Source of the DNA: Agrypnia vestita
Taxonomy: Eukaryota > Arthropoda > Insecta > Trichoptera > Phryganeidae
Assembly: GCA_016648135.1 (NCBI GenBank)
Contig: JADDOH010023116.1
Span: 434,001 to 498,000 of the forward strand
DNA length: 64,000 bases
Direction: 5' to 3'
Position numbers and translations under genes: made by a program. The notes below the pieces were generated by a model that saw only the letters and a program-made list of their open reading frames with translations, was not told where the DNA came from and made no database searches. Positions within the stretch are counted from its first letter, which is position 1. Every line of letters starts with the position of its first letter. This document shows positions 34,501-41,591 of this stretch, piece by piece.

Positions 34501-35695
34501 GTTTTAAATACATGTCATATAATTGAATAACAAAATGAGTACATTTACGCTTACCCACCTTTAAAAGATAATTTAATTCTCATGTTTAAAGATGGGGGCA
34601 TTGTCATATATGTACATATATTATTAATGTAGTCATTAGTAGCCTTACATTAGAATAGTGAAATGTATATAAAAAAAATGTAACAAACATTAGATTGAGT
34701 TATAAAAATTAAGTATTTTAATAACATTTAAAAGTATATATAGATTGTTTTTGAATAAGATTTTTTTTTCATTGCGTTGTGACTTATTTTTTTAGTACAT
34801 TTTTCAATTTGGTTTTGAAATTCCTATAATTTTTTACCATCTTCATTTCATTGAGAAGAGCATTAAAAAATGATGCTCCTTGATAGGTGAAATGATGTTG
34901 GGCTGTATGATGGTATCACATTTTGGTAACAAAATATTTCCATCTGATCTCGGTCTATTAATAAAACATCTCAATTTATTATTATTAAAGTACGTTTTGT
35001 GAACTTGTAGTATAGCTATTTTTTTTTATACATTTGATTAATATTTGGGACATTAAAATTTTAAAAATGTTTCCTTGTTGGGAATATTGAAGGTTTTCTC
35101 AAAGTCACTTTGATAATTACTCTCTGAACTATTTCCACTGGTAGTATATTAGACTTAAACCCAGCCAACTATACAATACTGTAAATATAAATATATAGCA
35201 CATCTTCTGGGTAGTAAACATAGTTTAAAAAGACATTCGAAAAACTGCCTTTCAACACATAAAATTAAGCAGTGATAGCATAGCTACACGAGAATCTTAC
35301 GCCGGAGCAAATTTACAAGGTTGATGAAACCAGATTGGAAGTGACCAAGAATTTCTCGAATTTTAAGAAAATAACTAAGAATAAGTATTATCAAATTCGT
35401 GACGAATCAACGGGTGCGGGATGTGATTGGCTTATTCTGATGAAAAATGATTTCTTCAGAAATCAACCATGCCATCTTTTTAAATTATGCGAAATCACTT
35501 CTTGATAAGCCCTGAGCAGCAGGATTGTAAACTTTTTATTCTATTTCAGGTGGTGCGGTCACTCTCAAGACATACGAACCTGATCTTAAAGGGCTCATCA
35601 CATCCTGGATTGACAGGTTTCCAGACACACAGCTGGACGATGTTTTGGAAACGTTGGCAGAAAAAGACAAAAAACATTTTACTGATATGATTTAA
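13272..35695 (+). CDS. DPP3: dipeptidyl peptidase III (DPP3), 13 coding exons
   Basis: Zinc exopeptidase of peptidase family M49, which removes dipeptides from the N-terminus of short peptides, mainly in the cytosol. Coding exons: 13272(or 13389)-13508, 16551-16703, 21896-22123, 22713-22836, 22921-23212, 24553-24806, 24975-25117, 25794-25905, 26905-27037, 30909-31032, 31301-31448, 33782-33955, 35550-35695. All have GT-AG borders and the phases join without a frameshift. From the Met at 13389 the product is 716 aa, against about 737 in human DPP3. The family zinc motif HELLGH falls at residues 444-449 and the second motif EECRAE at 501-506; the zinc ligands should be H444, H449 and E502, all intact. 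Other family blocks seen are [61 protein letters not shown] and ILVQPNT. No key residue is missing, so the gene looks functional. Identification is from remembered family sequence, and the fit is end to end. Confidence 0.97.
13675..14195. mobile_element. foldback family F, copy 1 (DPP3 intron 1)
   Basis: Two arms of about 240 bp in opposite orientation: CTTTACAGGTGGATTCCTGC … GACATCAAAGTTTGCATTTT on the left, and AAAATGCAAACTTTGATGTC … AATCAAGGCAGGGATAAATTCC on the right, around a centre near 13925. Long-armed foldback element without coding. Confidence 0.8.
14196..15644. other. DPP3 intron 1 sequence, little structure
   Basis: Mostly AT-rich. 15185-15490 contains CACTTAACAACTTTTTCATT…TAATGACCGC and a GC-richer stretch ending …CAATCGCACACAC, resembling Tigger/jerky non-coding ends, but no transposase is visible. 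Confidence 0.3.
15645..16170. mobile_element. foldback family F, copy 2 (DPP3 intron 1)
   Basis: Same layout as 13675-14195: AGCAAAAACTTTACAGGTGG…CAAGCAACCATGACCTAATA on the left, and …AGGTCACGGTTGCTTGAATA…AAGAATCCACCTGTAAAATT on the right. The right end reads ACTAGCTATGAAACACCTTG. Confidence 0.8.
16195..16377. mobile_element. 183-bp near-complete palindrome (hairpin MITE)
   Basis: Left arm GTAGACCTCTTTCCATTTAA… and right arm …TTAAATGGAAAGAGGTATAC pair over about 85 bp through AATCGAATTAGTACGTGTAA / TTACACTTACTAATTCGATT and TTGGTGTTTACGGGTATATA at the centre. A transcript of DPP3 intron 1 would fold into a long hairpin here. The + frames of 91 and 62 codons across it are artefacts. Confidence 0.85.
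16551..16703 (+). CDS. DPP3: DPP3 exon 2
   Basis: Acceptor TTTGAAG|GC, donor ACG|GTGAGT; phase 0 on both sides, 51 codons (short-form residues 41-91). It starts [19 protein letters not shown], the conserved segment following the LYAHYLSK helix of exon 1. Confidence 0.96.
16950..17630. mobile_element. foldback family F, diverged copy 3, interrupted
   Basis: Left arm near 16968-17110 (GACAGTTACGAAGATAAATG, AATATTTCTGGCTTATC) and right arm 17450-17625 (TATCTCCGTAACTATTGACA, GAAGTTTTTGCTACTGGCTA) resemble the arms of 58895-60450. About 340 bp of other sequence lies between them, including the GGATATCCGG-rich piece at 17145-17235. Confidence 0.6.
17145..17235. repeat. GGATATCCGG-rich segment
   Basis: Several overlapping copies of CCGGATAT(C/T)CGG and GGTATCC within 90 bp. 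A looser relative at 32650-32720 shares ATCCGG…ATATCGGAT…CAGATACTGG. Probably a transposon terminal region; class not determined. Confidence 0.4.
17631..19289. other. DPP3 intron 2, first part
   Basis: No coding domain found. Contains only the candidate cassette exon at 18231-18260 and unremarkable AT-rich text; the 87-codon minus-strand frame near 18419-18682 shows no homology I can see. Confidence 0.35.
18231..18260 (+). other. candidate 30-bp cassette exon in DPP3 intron 2
   Basis: GCAAGTTTTAG|TTGTG...GTGACG|GTAAGT: a good donor and a plausible acceptor bracket exactly 10 codons ([10 protein letters not shown]) in phase 0, the phase of the surrounding intron. It would insert between EWT and AFLVY, which are contiguous in other DPP3 proteins. 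It could instead be a decoy or an alternative 5' exon. Confidence 0.2.
19290..19823. mobile_element. MITE with ~25-bp TIRs and repeated GCAATATCC words
   Basis: Begins GGGTATAAAAGCAAAGGCAG…CAATA and ends TATTG…CTGCCTTTGCTTTTATACCC. The word GC(A/G)(A/G)(T/C)ATCC recurs inside at about 19310, 19450, 19565, 19592 and 19622. Such subterminal repeats are common transposase binding sites. Located in DPP3 intron 2. No clear target duplication. Confidence 0.8.
20704..20759. repeat. short hairpin in DPP3 intron 2
   Basis: GCATAGATTTTTG and CAAAAATCTATGC are perfect reverse complements separated by 30 nt. Small foldback; a miRNA precursor is not supported by the stem length. Confidence 0.5.
21291..21684 (+). 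pseudogene. jerky/Tigger-type transposase, internally deleted
   Basis: N-terminal piece from ATG 21291: [37 protein letters not shown], the helix-turn-helix of CENP-B/jerky/pogo transposases. The C-terminal piece (from about 21537) reads [20 protein letters not shown] then an acidic tail ending at TGA 21684. The central DDE domain is missing and the two parts are out of frame. It lies in DPP3 intron 2, close before exon 3. Confidence 0.7.
21896..22123 (+). CDS. DPP3: DPP3 exon 3
   Basis: Acceptor TTTTCACAG, donor AAG|GTGAAT; phase 0 on both sides, 76 codons (residues 92-167). It contains [19 protein letters not shown], a family hallmark, and ends LGLGDK. Confidence 0.97.
22273..22303. repeat. 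short perfect hairpin in DPP3 intron 3
   Basis: GCCTTCATGTAA and TTACATGAAGGC flank a 7-nt loop. It lies shortly after the exon 3 donor. No role can be assigned. Confidence 0.55.
22713..22836 (+). CDS. DPP3: DPP3 exon 4
   Basis: Acceptor TTCATTTTAG, donor AATG|GTGTGT; ends in phase 1. It encodes [18 protein letters not shown], matching the ITTYFSGNC...EDA region of DPP3. The intron to exon 5 is only 84 bp. Confidence 0.96.
22921..23212 (+). CDS. DPP3: DPP3 exon 5
   Basis: Acceptor ATATTTTTAG, donor AC|GTAAGT; enters in phase 1, leaves in phase 2. It carries [10 protein letters not shown] and [18 protein letters not shown], both conserved in the family. Confidence 0.97.
23325..24308 (+). mobile_element. 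pogo-like MITE family P, two partial copies in tandem
   Basis: Starts TA-CAGTAAAACTTCGTTAATTC. The family body (TTGCCAAGAACATAAAACTC…CGTTAATTTTG…CATATTTAAAGAAATC…TTTATTATG) occurs twice, at about 23430-23600 and 24075-24300. The interior includes a 21-bp CCGCCGCGTCTATATTCTGTG tandem motif at about 23895-23950. The right end is cut by a SINE fragment at 24318. In DPP3 intron 5. Confidence 0.65.
24318..24419 (+). mobile_element. SINE family S1, 3' fragment
   Basis: GTTAGTCCTATTTTCATAGC … TTCGTGTTTGCATCTCTATT followed by a run of A matches the 3' half of the full copies at 25263 and 36895; the tRNA-related head is missing. Confidence 0.7.
24553..24806 (+). CDS. DPP3: DPP3 exon 6
   Basis: Acceptor GATTGTTTCAG, donor AACT|GTGAGT; phase 2 in, phase 1 out. 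It encodes [20 protein letters not shown] and, at its end, [20 protein letters not shown], part of the substrate-cleft region in known DPP3 structures. Confidence 0.97.
24975..25117 (+). CDS. DPP3: DPP3 exon 7
   Basis: Acceptor TTTATTTTCAG, donor GAG|GTAGTC; phase 1 in, phase 0 out. It encodes [18 protein letters not shown] and ends ...RVQSFE, immediately before the catalytic exon. Confidence 0.96.
25263..25442 (+). mobile_element. tRNA-derived SINE family S1, full copy
   Basis: Head AGCTTGTTGCTCCTGTGGTT has a box A-like TGGTTAGGACTC (25278-25289) and box B GGGTTCAAACC (25313-25323), as in a tRNA promoter. The body is …CCAGCAAGTTAGTC…GTGACACGTATTCCGTG…TCTCTATTT with an A-rich tail. Inserted in DPP3 intron 7, 145 bp after exon 7. 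Confidence 0.8.
25794..25905 (+). CDS. DPP3: DPP3 exon 8, catalytic zinc motif
   Basis: Acceptor ATATTTCAG, donor ACAG|GTTTGT; phase 0 in, phase 1 out. It begins [23 protein letters not shown] is the M49 version of the HExxH zinc motif, with one extra residue between the Glu and second His; H444, E445 and H449 (short form) are all present. Confidence 0.98.
26134..26613 (+). mobile_element. pogo-like MITE family P, complete 480-bp copy
   Basis: TA-CAGTAGAAGTAGAACCCCG…GTTAATTC at the left and …CGATTTAACGTGGCTTTACTG-TA at the right; TA target duplications at 26132-26133 and 26614-26615. The internal AATTCGAATTATCGGG-type words are shared with the other copies. It fills half of DPP3 intron 8. 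Confidence 0.8.
26905..27037 (+). CDS. DPP3: DPP3 exon 9, second zinc motif
   Basis: Acceptor ATGGTTGCAG, donor TCAA|GTAAGT; phase 1 in, phase 2 out. It carries [17 protein letters not shown] and [14 protein letters not shown]. The second Glu of EECRAE (E502) is the third zinc ligand by comparison with the human enzyme. Confidence 0.97.
27665..27845 (+). repeat. ~32-bp tandem minisatellite
   Basis: About six diverged units around TTTTGTCGTTGGACCAAA(A/T)GT(C/T)CGTG(A/G)AC. It gives false open frames on both strands (+27612 and -27798). In DPP3 intron 9. Confidence 0.7.
27858..27901. repeat. perfect 15-bp-arm hairpin
   Basis: CTTATTTTGCAGAAT and ATTCTGCAAAATAAG around a 14-nt spacer that itself holds TTCGAACAGATTCG. 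It directly follows the minisatellite. Confidence 0.65.
27995..28201 (+). repeat. ~32-bp tandem repeat with a longer duplication
   Basis: ATATTTTGTATTACTAAGGC then CGCATATGTA repeats about four times; the outer block CATAT(A/G)TTTCTAATAATAA…CACATAGGTAGAT occurs at both ends. A tandem expansion, non-coding. Confidence 0.75.
28565..29323 (-). pseudogene. non-LTR retrotransposon reverse transcriptase remnant
   Basis: Minus strand, in order: [12 protein letters not shown] (29323-29288, catalytic motif A), [34 protein letters not shown] (motif B), [18 protein letters not shown] (YADD at 29025-29014, catalytic), then [66 protein letters not shown]. The catalytic Asp residues are visible, but there are frameshifts and no 5' part (no endonuclease). 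A truncated LINE, opposite to DPP3 in intron 9; clade undecided (jockey- or RTE-like). Confidence 0.85.
29324..30908. other. DPP3 intron 9, right part
   Basis: AT-rich; no TIR pair, tandem array or coding domain identified. The 74-codon + frame at 29819 looks accidental. Confidence 0.35.
30909..31032 (+). CDS. DPP3: DPP3 exon 10
   Basis: Acceptor TATTTTATTTTAG, donor CAG|GTAATA; phase 2 in, phase 0 out. It encodes [20 protein letters not shown]. It follows the largest 3' intron (about 3.9 kb), which is expanded by a LINE remnant and tandem repeats. Confidence 0.96.
31301..31448 (+). CDS. DPP3: DPP3 exon 11
   Basis: Acceptor AATATTTTCAG, donor GTCG|GTGAGA; phase 0 in, phase 1 out. It encodes [19 protein letters not shown] and [13 protein letters not shown], conserved in DPP3. 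Confidence 0.96.
31449..32094. other. DPP3 intron 11, left part
   Basis: 31740-32040 is less AT-rich and has non-repetitive text, but no protein, TIR or RNA structure could be supported. Confidence 0.3.
32095..32345 (+). repeat. GC-rich ~65-bp degenerate tandem repeat, family G
   Basis: Four diverged units around TTGCTGCTAGGCCCTGTGG and (C/A)GCTATGGTGGCCGCTAT(A)CGGC. The same words, on the other strand, make up 59940-60248. The local 74-codon + frame is repeat-derived. In DPP3 intron 11. Confidence 0.65.
32800..33225 (-). repeat. repeat family C copy 2
   Basis: GTATGATTGGTCGTCACATC, GTTTGTCACTGTAATTTGTT, TTGCGAAAATAAGTGTTTTT and GTGAAATTACCCTATTA align in order with 10795-11396. The THAP exon seen in copy 1 is not recognisable here. 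Confidence 0.6.
33416..33688. mobile_element. 273-bp MITE with exact 8-bp target duplication
   Basis: Terminal repeats GGGTGGAATGCAGAATAGGG…CGTTGGGAGCT and AGCTCCCAATGCCCTATTTT…GCATTTATCCC (about 32 bp, few mismatches). Direct AAAATTTA at 33408-33415 and 33689-33696. 8-bp duplications point to a hAT- or P-like mobiliser. 93 bp before DPP3 exon 12. Confidence 0.88.
33782..33955 (+). CDS. DPP3: DPP3 exon 12
   Basis: Acceptor ATATTTGTAG, donor GAAG|GTAAAC; phase 1 in, phase 1 out. It encodes [19 protein letters not shown] and [16 protein letters not shown], matching the LQVLKSTGD and RKLIVQPNT blocks. Confidence 0.96.
33956..35289. other. DPP3 intron 12, left part
   Basis: AT-rich intron without an identified element. 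Short frames at 33860 and 34307 run past the true exon 12 donor or are random. Confidence 0.4.
35290..35440 (+). pseudogene. jerky/Tigger DDE-domain shard
   Basis: [16 protein letters not shown] (35293-35340) matches the 'LTPEQIYNADETGL' block around the second catalytic Asp of jerky/Tigger transposases; the normal Gly is Arg here. The downstream sequence no longer aligns. In DPP3 intron 12. Confidence 0.6.
35550..35695 (+). CDS. DPP3: DPP3 exon 13 with stop
   Basis: Acceptor TTCTATTTCAG; phase 1 in. It encodes the short C-terminal tail ([20 protein letters not shown]...) and ends at TAA 35693-35695. The tail lacks the extra residues seen at the human C-terminus. Confidence 0.95.
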
Positions 35696-35733
35696 AGATT
35701 CAGCATTTATTATGGATATGCTATATTTTTTTT

Positions 35734-35739
35734 ATTAAA
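35734..35739 (+). terminator. DPP3 polyadenylation signal (ATTAAA)
   Basis: ATTAAA lies 39 bp after the stop codon and is followed by a T-rich stretch. It is the nearest common poly(A) hexamer variant; use of a later site is possible. Confidence 0.5.
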
Positions 35740-36703
35740 TCATTATTTCCAAGCACTTTTTATTTTCCTTTTATTCTTACGTATCAAATACTTATTATGT
35801 ACATACATTATTTTATTCATACTGGAGTCTCATTCATGTTGTTCAAACAGCTATTTGATAAGGTACAAGTCGACAGCTTCAGGATATGCTGAAATTTGGT
35901 ACTTATGTATAATGTATTTGGTTGCATAAATAATAAATACACATATGTATATTTTAAGGCAGCGACATCGATCTATCTCAGGGCAAACCTTATGTTGCTA
36001 ATTGTTTTTCTTCATTTTTCATTTCCAAATGCAGGTCAAATTTACATTGTCCTAAGTAATATTTTATAAATGAATAATATTAGTAATAATTTTTATAGGA
36101 AAATTTTATCAGTGGCCATGTAGCACAGTCGCGGCACCCCTGTAGCAGTGCAAAGTTTGGGAATCACTCCTGAAGTTAAAGGATACAATAGACACCATTA
36201 TGATACAGTGAAACTCTCTTAAAACATTTAAGGGACTAGTAAATAAAAACTTCATTGTACATTTGTTGTCCTGAAGGGAGCACCGCTGCCGAAAGATGTT
36301 GAATTTTTACAACAAAATTTAAGTACGGTTAAAACAAAGTGTTTATTATTTTATTTATAATATGATTCCACAAAGGGAATTTGAAGAAATAAAAACTTTG
36401 GAGTGTTAACCATTAAAAGTGATTTCAATATTCTCACATTTTATTTACACTTGACATATAATTTTTAATTTAAGAATGTTATATTTAAAAAAAGTAAGAA
36501 AATGTGTTAATTTGTAAAATACACATTACCTATGCACACTTAATAGTTGTAATCACCTGAGAAAACATAGGCCAACACAATAAAAATTTTACTACAGTTA
36601 AAATATATTTTATTTAAAACCTTACTAAAAGGCAATCATAAAATTAAAGTACATAACTGCTTATTTATAAATCTAAATTTGAAAATAAATTATTCAATTG
36701 AGC

Positions 36704-36860
36704 CTCTTTAATATGAAATTCAAGGGACCAAAAAAAACATTTCGAAGTATGCAAAATCCCGTTAATTAAAAAATTAATGTAAAAAAAATCTTAATGTCAA
36801 ATTCAACAAAAATCATAAAACTCATGAAAACAAAATTGCAATATTGCTATATTCAGAATA
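36704..36860 (+). repeat. pogo-like MITE family P, left-end fragment
   Basis: GCCTCTTTAATATGAAATTC, AAGGGACC, then …GTCAAATTCAACAAAAATCATAAAACTC follow the left half of 51033-51480. Confidence 0.55.
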
Positions 36861-36894
36861 CAGCTGGACAATCTATGTATATATATATATGTAT

Positions 36895-37072
36895 AGCTTG
36901 TTGGTCTTGTGGTTAGGACTCTCACCTCATTATCCGAAGGTCGGGGGTTCGAATTTCACTACAAACCAGCAAGTTAGTCCTATTTTCATAGCACGAGCGT
37001 TTAGCATAATTTGAAAATAGTAAGAATATTGATGTGACACGTATTCCGTGTTCAGATCTATATTTAAAAAAA
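36895..37072 (+). mobile_element. tRNA-derived SINE family S1, full copy
   Basis: AGCTTGTTGGTCTTGTGGTT, box A TGGTTAGGACTC (36910-36921), box B-like GGGGTTCGAATTTC (36944-36957), then the S1 body CCAGCAAGTTAGTCCTATTT … GACACGTATTCCGTG and an A run at 37063-37072. Confidence 0.8.
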
Positions 37073-37090
37073 ATGTATATATATATATAT

Positions 37091-37249
37091 TTTTTTTTTT
37101 TCTTCATCAGCCCGATTACAGAAACAAGACACATCACAAAACACCCAGGATTGAGTGAATCACAGATTAATTGTGACCTCACCGGGAATCGAACCCGGAA
37201 CTCTCGGTATAAGAAGCCTGTGTCACGCCCACTGGGCTACAAGGGCCGC
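37091..37249 (-). mobile_element. tRNA-derived SINE family S2
   Basis: Minus strand: GCGGCCCTTGTAGCCCAGTG start; box A TAGCCCAGTGGGC (37239-37227), box B GGTTCGATTCC (37195-37185), body and 3' poly-A (seen as T run 37091-37101). It differs from S1 in head and tail. The 5' seven bases do not pair with a matching acceptor strand, so it is not a functional tRNA gene. Confidence 0.75.
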
Positions 37250-37268
37250 ATGCATTTATATATATTAA

Positions 37269-38131
37269 GGGGGGGTAAGGTATATATATTTTTTTGCATT
37301 TATTATTTTTTTAACTGAATGCAAGAGTATTTTGTCAAAATTTCAAGTCAATTGGAATAAAATTGACTAAGTTATGAGTATTTTTATACCTGTTGAATTT
37401 GTATACCTACCCGATCCTAATGAATTGGATTCGTCTAAACACAGGTACAGTGCTCTTCCCGAGAATGTTTTGGATGCCATCAAGCCTATCCTTTATGGAC
37501 CTGGCATTTATGATTCAGTGTGAGGTAAGCTGATAAAATTCGCTTATGAACGTTTTATACCAGATTTTTTAGTATTCAAAACTTTAAAGCGTTTTCCCCA
37601 CAACTCACGTTTTCAGAGTCAGTGCCCCTGATAACTTCAAAACTACTATACCGATCCTTTTGAAATTTTGAACACTATTTCTGTACATAATTTACAAGGT
37701 AACACTGGAGTTTTTTTGAAATTTGTTGATAATTTTTATTTTTTAATAACAAATTAGCTGATTTTTTTCGCAAAAAATCGCATTTTTCCCTTCAGTGTTC
37801 CAAAAAAGTGAAAAATTCAAATTTCGGAAACCCCTCCCAGCATTACCTGGGGAAAACTATTATCTAACGAATGAACTTTGATTTTTTGTTTTCAGATGAT
37901 CCAGCACCAAGTTATGAGGGGCACCGCAATTCTATTTTTTTCTGAGACACGTCCGAATAATTGCTGCCATTGCCGTATTTTTTAATATTTCTTCGTGAAA
38001 ATTTTACACAATATTCCTCAAATATCATACTTTAATGTAACATTAGTTTTAATAAAGAGATTTTAACTGTGTCGTCACAAAAAATTCACAACAAAATGCC
38101 TTTTTTTGTACAAATTAACCTTACCCCCCCC
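37269..38131. mobile_element. 863-bp TTAA-flanked transposon (piggyBac-like MITE)
   Basis: TTAA at 37265-37268 and 38132-38135; ends GGGGGGGTAAGG and CCTTACCCCCCCC, then A/T-rich strings. TTAA targeting is the piggyBac pattern. It holds an exon-like segment at 37445-37523 (AACACAG|GTACAG… reading YSALPENVLDAIKPILYGP to a TGA). Confidence 0.72.
37445..37523 (+). pseudogene. exon-like coding scrap inside the TTAA element
   Basis: After an acceptor-like AACACAG: YSALPENVLDAIKPILYGPG then IYDSV and TGA. The NVLDAIKPI pattern resembles segments of insect transposon-linked proteins I recall only vaguely. Too short to assign. Confidence 0.3.
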
Positions 38132-41100
38132 TTAATGGACATATAAAAGATATAGATAAAGATAGGTAATTGGTGTGCTGTGTTCTTCAACCCATTGGCT
38201 TCCTTACTCCCAAATTGCCACCCTTGAGTTTTTATTATCAGCTTGAGCATTAAACTTCGAGTGGCTTCAATCAACTAGTCTGCAGTGTACAAATGCACAA
38301 AATATGGATAACTAATAAAAAAACACATATATTATCACAAGCAAACAAAAATAAAAGCGGGTAAGAATTGATTGAAGATTATTTTAATATTTGTAATTTT
38401 TAATTGAACATGGCGCAGTACAAACATGTAAATGTAAAAGTATTCTATTATTATATTATATACATAGTAATGGCCCAATCAGTCTAGCTATTTATTTTCT
38501 TGAGTTTTCATAGAACAAAAAATATCAGCAACTTTTTTAATATAAAGCATGAAAAAAAAACAGGTAATCTTCCATGTTGATTTAACATTTTCAGTACGAA
38601 TCTACTAGGCTAAATCTAGTGATACTCTTTCATCATTGAATTTAAAGACATAAAACAATCTTTAATAATTCTAAAAATAATGAATCTATAAATGATATAA
38701 TGGCCGATCTTGAATCACCTGTCTGATGAATTGATCTAATACTGACACGCACCATACCCCCCCCCCCCTCTGATACAGTATATTATACAACTAAAAAAAT
38801 AAAATAAAAAAATTATTTGTTTTAATCCATTTATTTATTTATTAATTACACCTACATGTTTCGGAAAAACCTTTCCATCGTTTTTCCGAAACATGTAGAT
38901 GTAATTAATAAATATATAAGTGGTCTAAAACAAATAATAAAATTAATTTTTAAAATGTCAATCTACAAAGTTGCTCAACCAATTGAAAAAAAATAAATTA
39001 TATAACTCTTTCGAAGACATAGTATAATGCTTCAAATTTGAAGCAGGTGTGTGTGGGTGAATTTATTTTAATTTTCAAGTATACGAGTTTAGTTTATAGA
39101 TAATGATGAATTTTATTATTTTGCGAGTCAGTTTGAAATGAAAAAGTCATTTTTTCACATCCAAATAAGGTAAAATTAAATGAGTGATTTAAAAAATAAA
39201 AAAAACTAGAGTACAAAGAATAAAATAAGCGTTTCAAATTGTAAAATATATATTTCCTTTGAGAAAATTATCACAATCTCAGTAAATTGGATACAAAAAA
39301 ATTAAATTAAATTAAAATTGACACATTATCAGAAAGACACTCTTTTAAATATTTTGATTGCAAAATGTACTTTATAAACTTATAAATATCTATTGCAATC
39401 ATAGATTTTCACGTCCATTAGATGATGATAGAATTTCTTCTAGGTTTTTCGAGTCTTAAGTTTCTTTTAGTTATAGCCAATATTTTTGGGCTACATTCCA
39501 GTGCTGATGACAACCACAATATACCCTGATGACGACAATTGTCAACTGGTAAAATATGTCCTAGCGTTTGGCAGAAATTAATCCAGAAGAAATTTTATTA
39601 TCACATGAATATCTAATTTATATTATTGTTTATGACATTCTCTCTTACTGAAAACAATAATTGTTTCATGATACATATATGTATTTTCTCAAAATGCACA
39701 CTGAATTCTCTGAGAGCAACGAAAATCCTGAAACAATTTCAATGAAAACCATTTCGAGTATGTGAAATTTAGCAATAATATGCTATAACCATTATGGATA
39801 TTAAAGTGGTTAGTTTCATTTGTGCGAAGTAAACTTTAGTAAATTTTTATAGTATTATAGCAAATTGATTAATAGTTATTGAATATTTTTTATATTCTAA
39901 ATATTTGTATAAAAATTCCGCCTAAATGCTAAAATAAATTTTAACATTAGTAAAATGAAAATTTTTAATCAAAATCATATTGATTAAAATTTTTCTATTT
40001 TTCCTTAAGCAGATTTTTTTCACGATATGTTAATTGCACGTCGTTACACTGAAAGCATCCAACCCAAAAAACAAGCAATTGAGAAAATTACATAAAAAAA
40101 TTTGACTCTACAAAAAACCTAATACGTTGATTCATTCATTACTTCAATACTGCATCTTTTACAGAGATTTTATGTTTTTTTATTGTAAAAAAACGTTTAT
40201 TTATAATGACACATTTTAAGTAATTTTTAGCAATTTGTGGGTTGGATGCTTTTTGCATCACTGTGTCCAATTAATACAATTGCACATATTTTATATGTAA
40301 AATGATCTCACACAATTAGTTCCAAATCCTTTGAAATTGTATTTTTTTTACTCAAATGTGGAACAGTTGTCATGTTATAAGTGTTTAAAAACAAACATGG
40401 CCATCTCCATACAACTGGATGAAAATGAGTAGTTATATTTCTGAGCATTGTGGAATTTTTTTAAAATTAATAGGAACGGTCCTGTTTGTGATTCCAAATG
40501 ATTTTTTAAAATAATATTTTCTAAAACTCTCCAAAGAAGTGTTGCAATATCAATATTTACTACACTATTTTTACATTTATTTTCAATAAATTTTTTTATA
40601 TTTATGCTCGCTGCATTTTAAATTTTTTTGCTCATGGACCGAGGGTATTAGTTGACCATAAACTAAATTTTTGTTATTAAATGTCGTATATATATGACGC
40701 GGACCTGGAACAGGTTAATTTATATCTGATGTTGAGAGGGATTATTGCCCTAGTAACAACGGTAGTGATAAAAATAACTGAATGCGTGTGTATTCAAAGT
40801 TTAATTTAGTGTAAATTAAAATATATTTTTGTAGATTATGCCCAAATCTCGTTTATTTTATTTTCAGACTAAATAAACTATATATTTTAATTAATTGAGA
40901 GGATTTTTATTTTCCTATAATGTAGAAAATTATTAATTTAAATTACTATTGAAAGATTATATCTTAAATAACAAAAGCAATATTAAAAACCCAGTGGCAT
41001 GCATAAGGCATAAACAAAGGTTATGCTGTTACCGACGGTGCTAATGTGTGTATGAACAGGTACTTGGAGAAGCAAAGATGTCTCAAACTGAGTAAAATAA

Positions 41101-41393
41101 ATTCATCCAGCATATGTATATGTACGGTGGTCTTGAAAAAGACATTCATAGCAAATAACTAATTAAATTACATCAAAGGTTATAAAAGGTTTTTATTCTA
41201 AAAGCAACACTTTTTCAATTTGGTTTTTCGACGCAAAGCACATAAATAATTTTTTCCAAATTCTGTATTAACAGAAACTGTATTAAAATTTTTATTCATT
41301 CTTACATGATGACCAAAATAAAAAATGTGAAAAAAAATCATATTTTTTATGTTTATAGCGTTAACTTTGTGGTTGGACATAATTATTAATTTT
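38132..41393. other. intergenic region between convergent genes
   Basis: Apart from the hairpin at 38838-38912 and a C run at 38758-38768, I see no gene, tandem array or TIR pair. Very AT-rich. Part may be 3'UTR of the minus-strand gene. Confidence 0.4.
38838..38912. repeat. 33-bp-arm hairpin
   Basis: TTTATTAATTACACCTACAT…CGGAAAAAC and GTTTTTCCG…ATGTAGATGTAATTAATAAA pair with one mismatch around the loop CTTTCCATC. Length is similar to a miRNA precursor, but near-perfect arms more likely mark a small palindromic MITE. Confidence 0.8.
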
Positions 41394-41591
41394 AATTAAA
41401 CAGCTTTGTACTAACTACTTAAACCGATTTCGATACCACTGATACAATGACAACTGTTTTTGTTTGCTGTATCTTCAACAGGACGGACGCAATAATTTTT
41501 TTTTTGCGTCTGTCCTGATGAAGATACAGCGGTATCGAAACCGGTAGATGTAGAGTTACTAGTTAAGTGGTTAATACAAAGTTGTTTAATT
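41394..41591. mobile_element. 198-bp foldback element
   Basis: Outer arms AATTAAACAGCTTTGTACTA / …TACAAAGTTGTTTAATT and an inner stem GCTGTATCTTCAACAGGACG / GTCCTGATGAAGATACAGC around a T-rich loop near 41495. Non-coding, in the region between the two genes. Confidence 0.8.

Noticed and set aside
36895..37249. tRNA genes
   Set aside because: A and B boxes are present, but acceptor stems do not pair and A-rich tails and second copies show SINEs.
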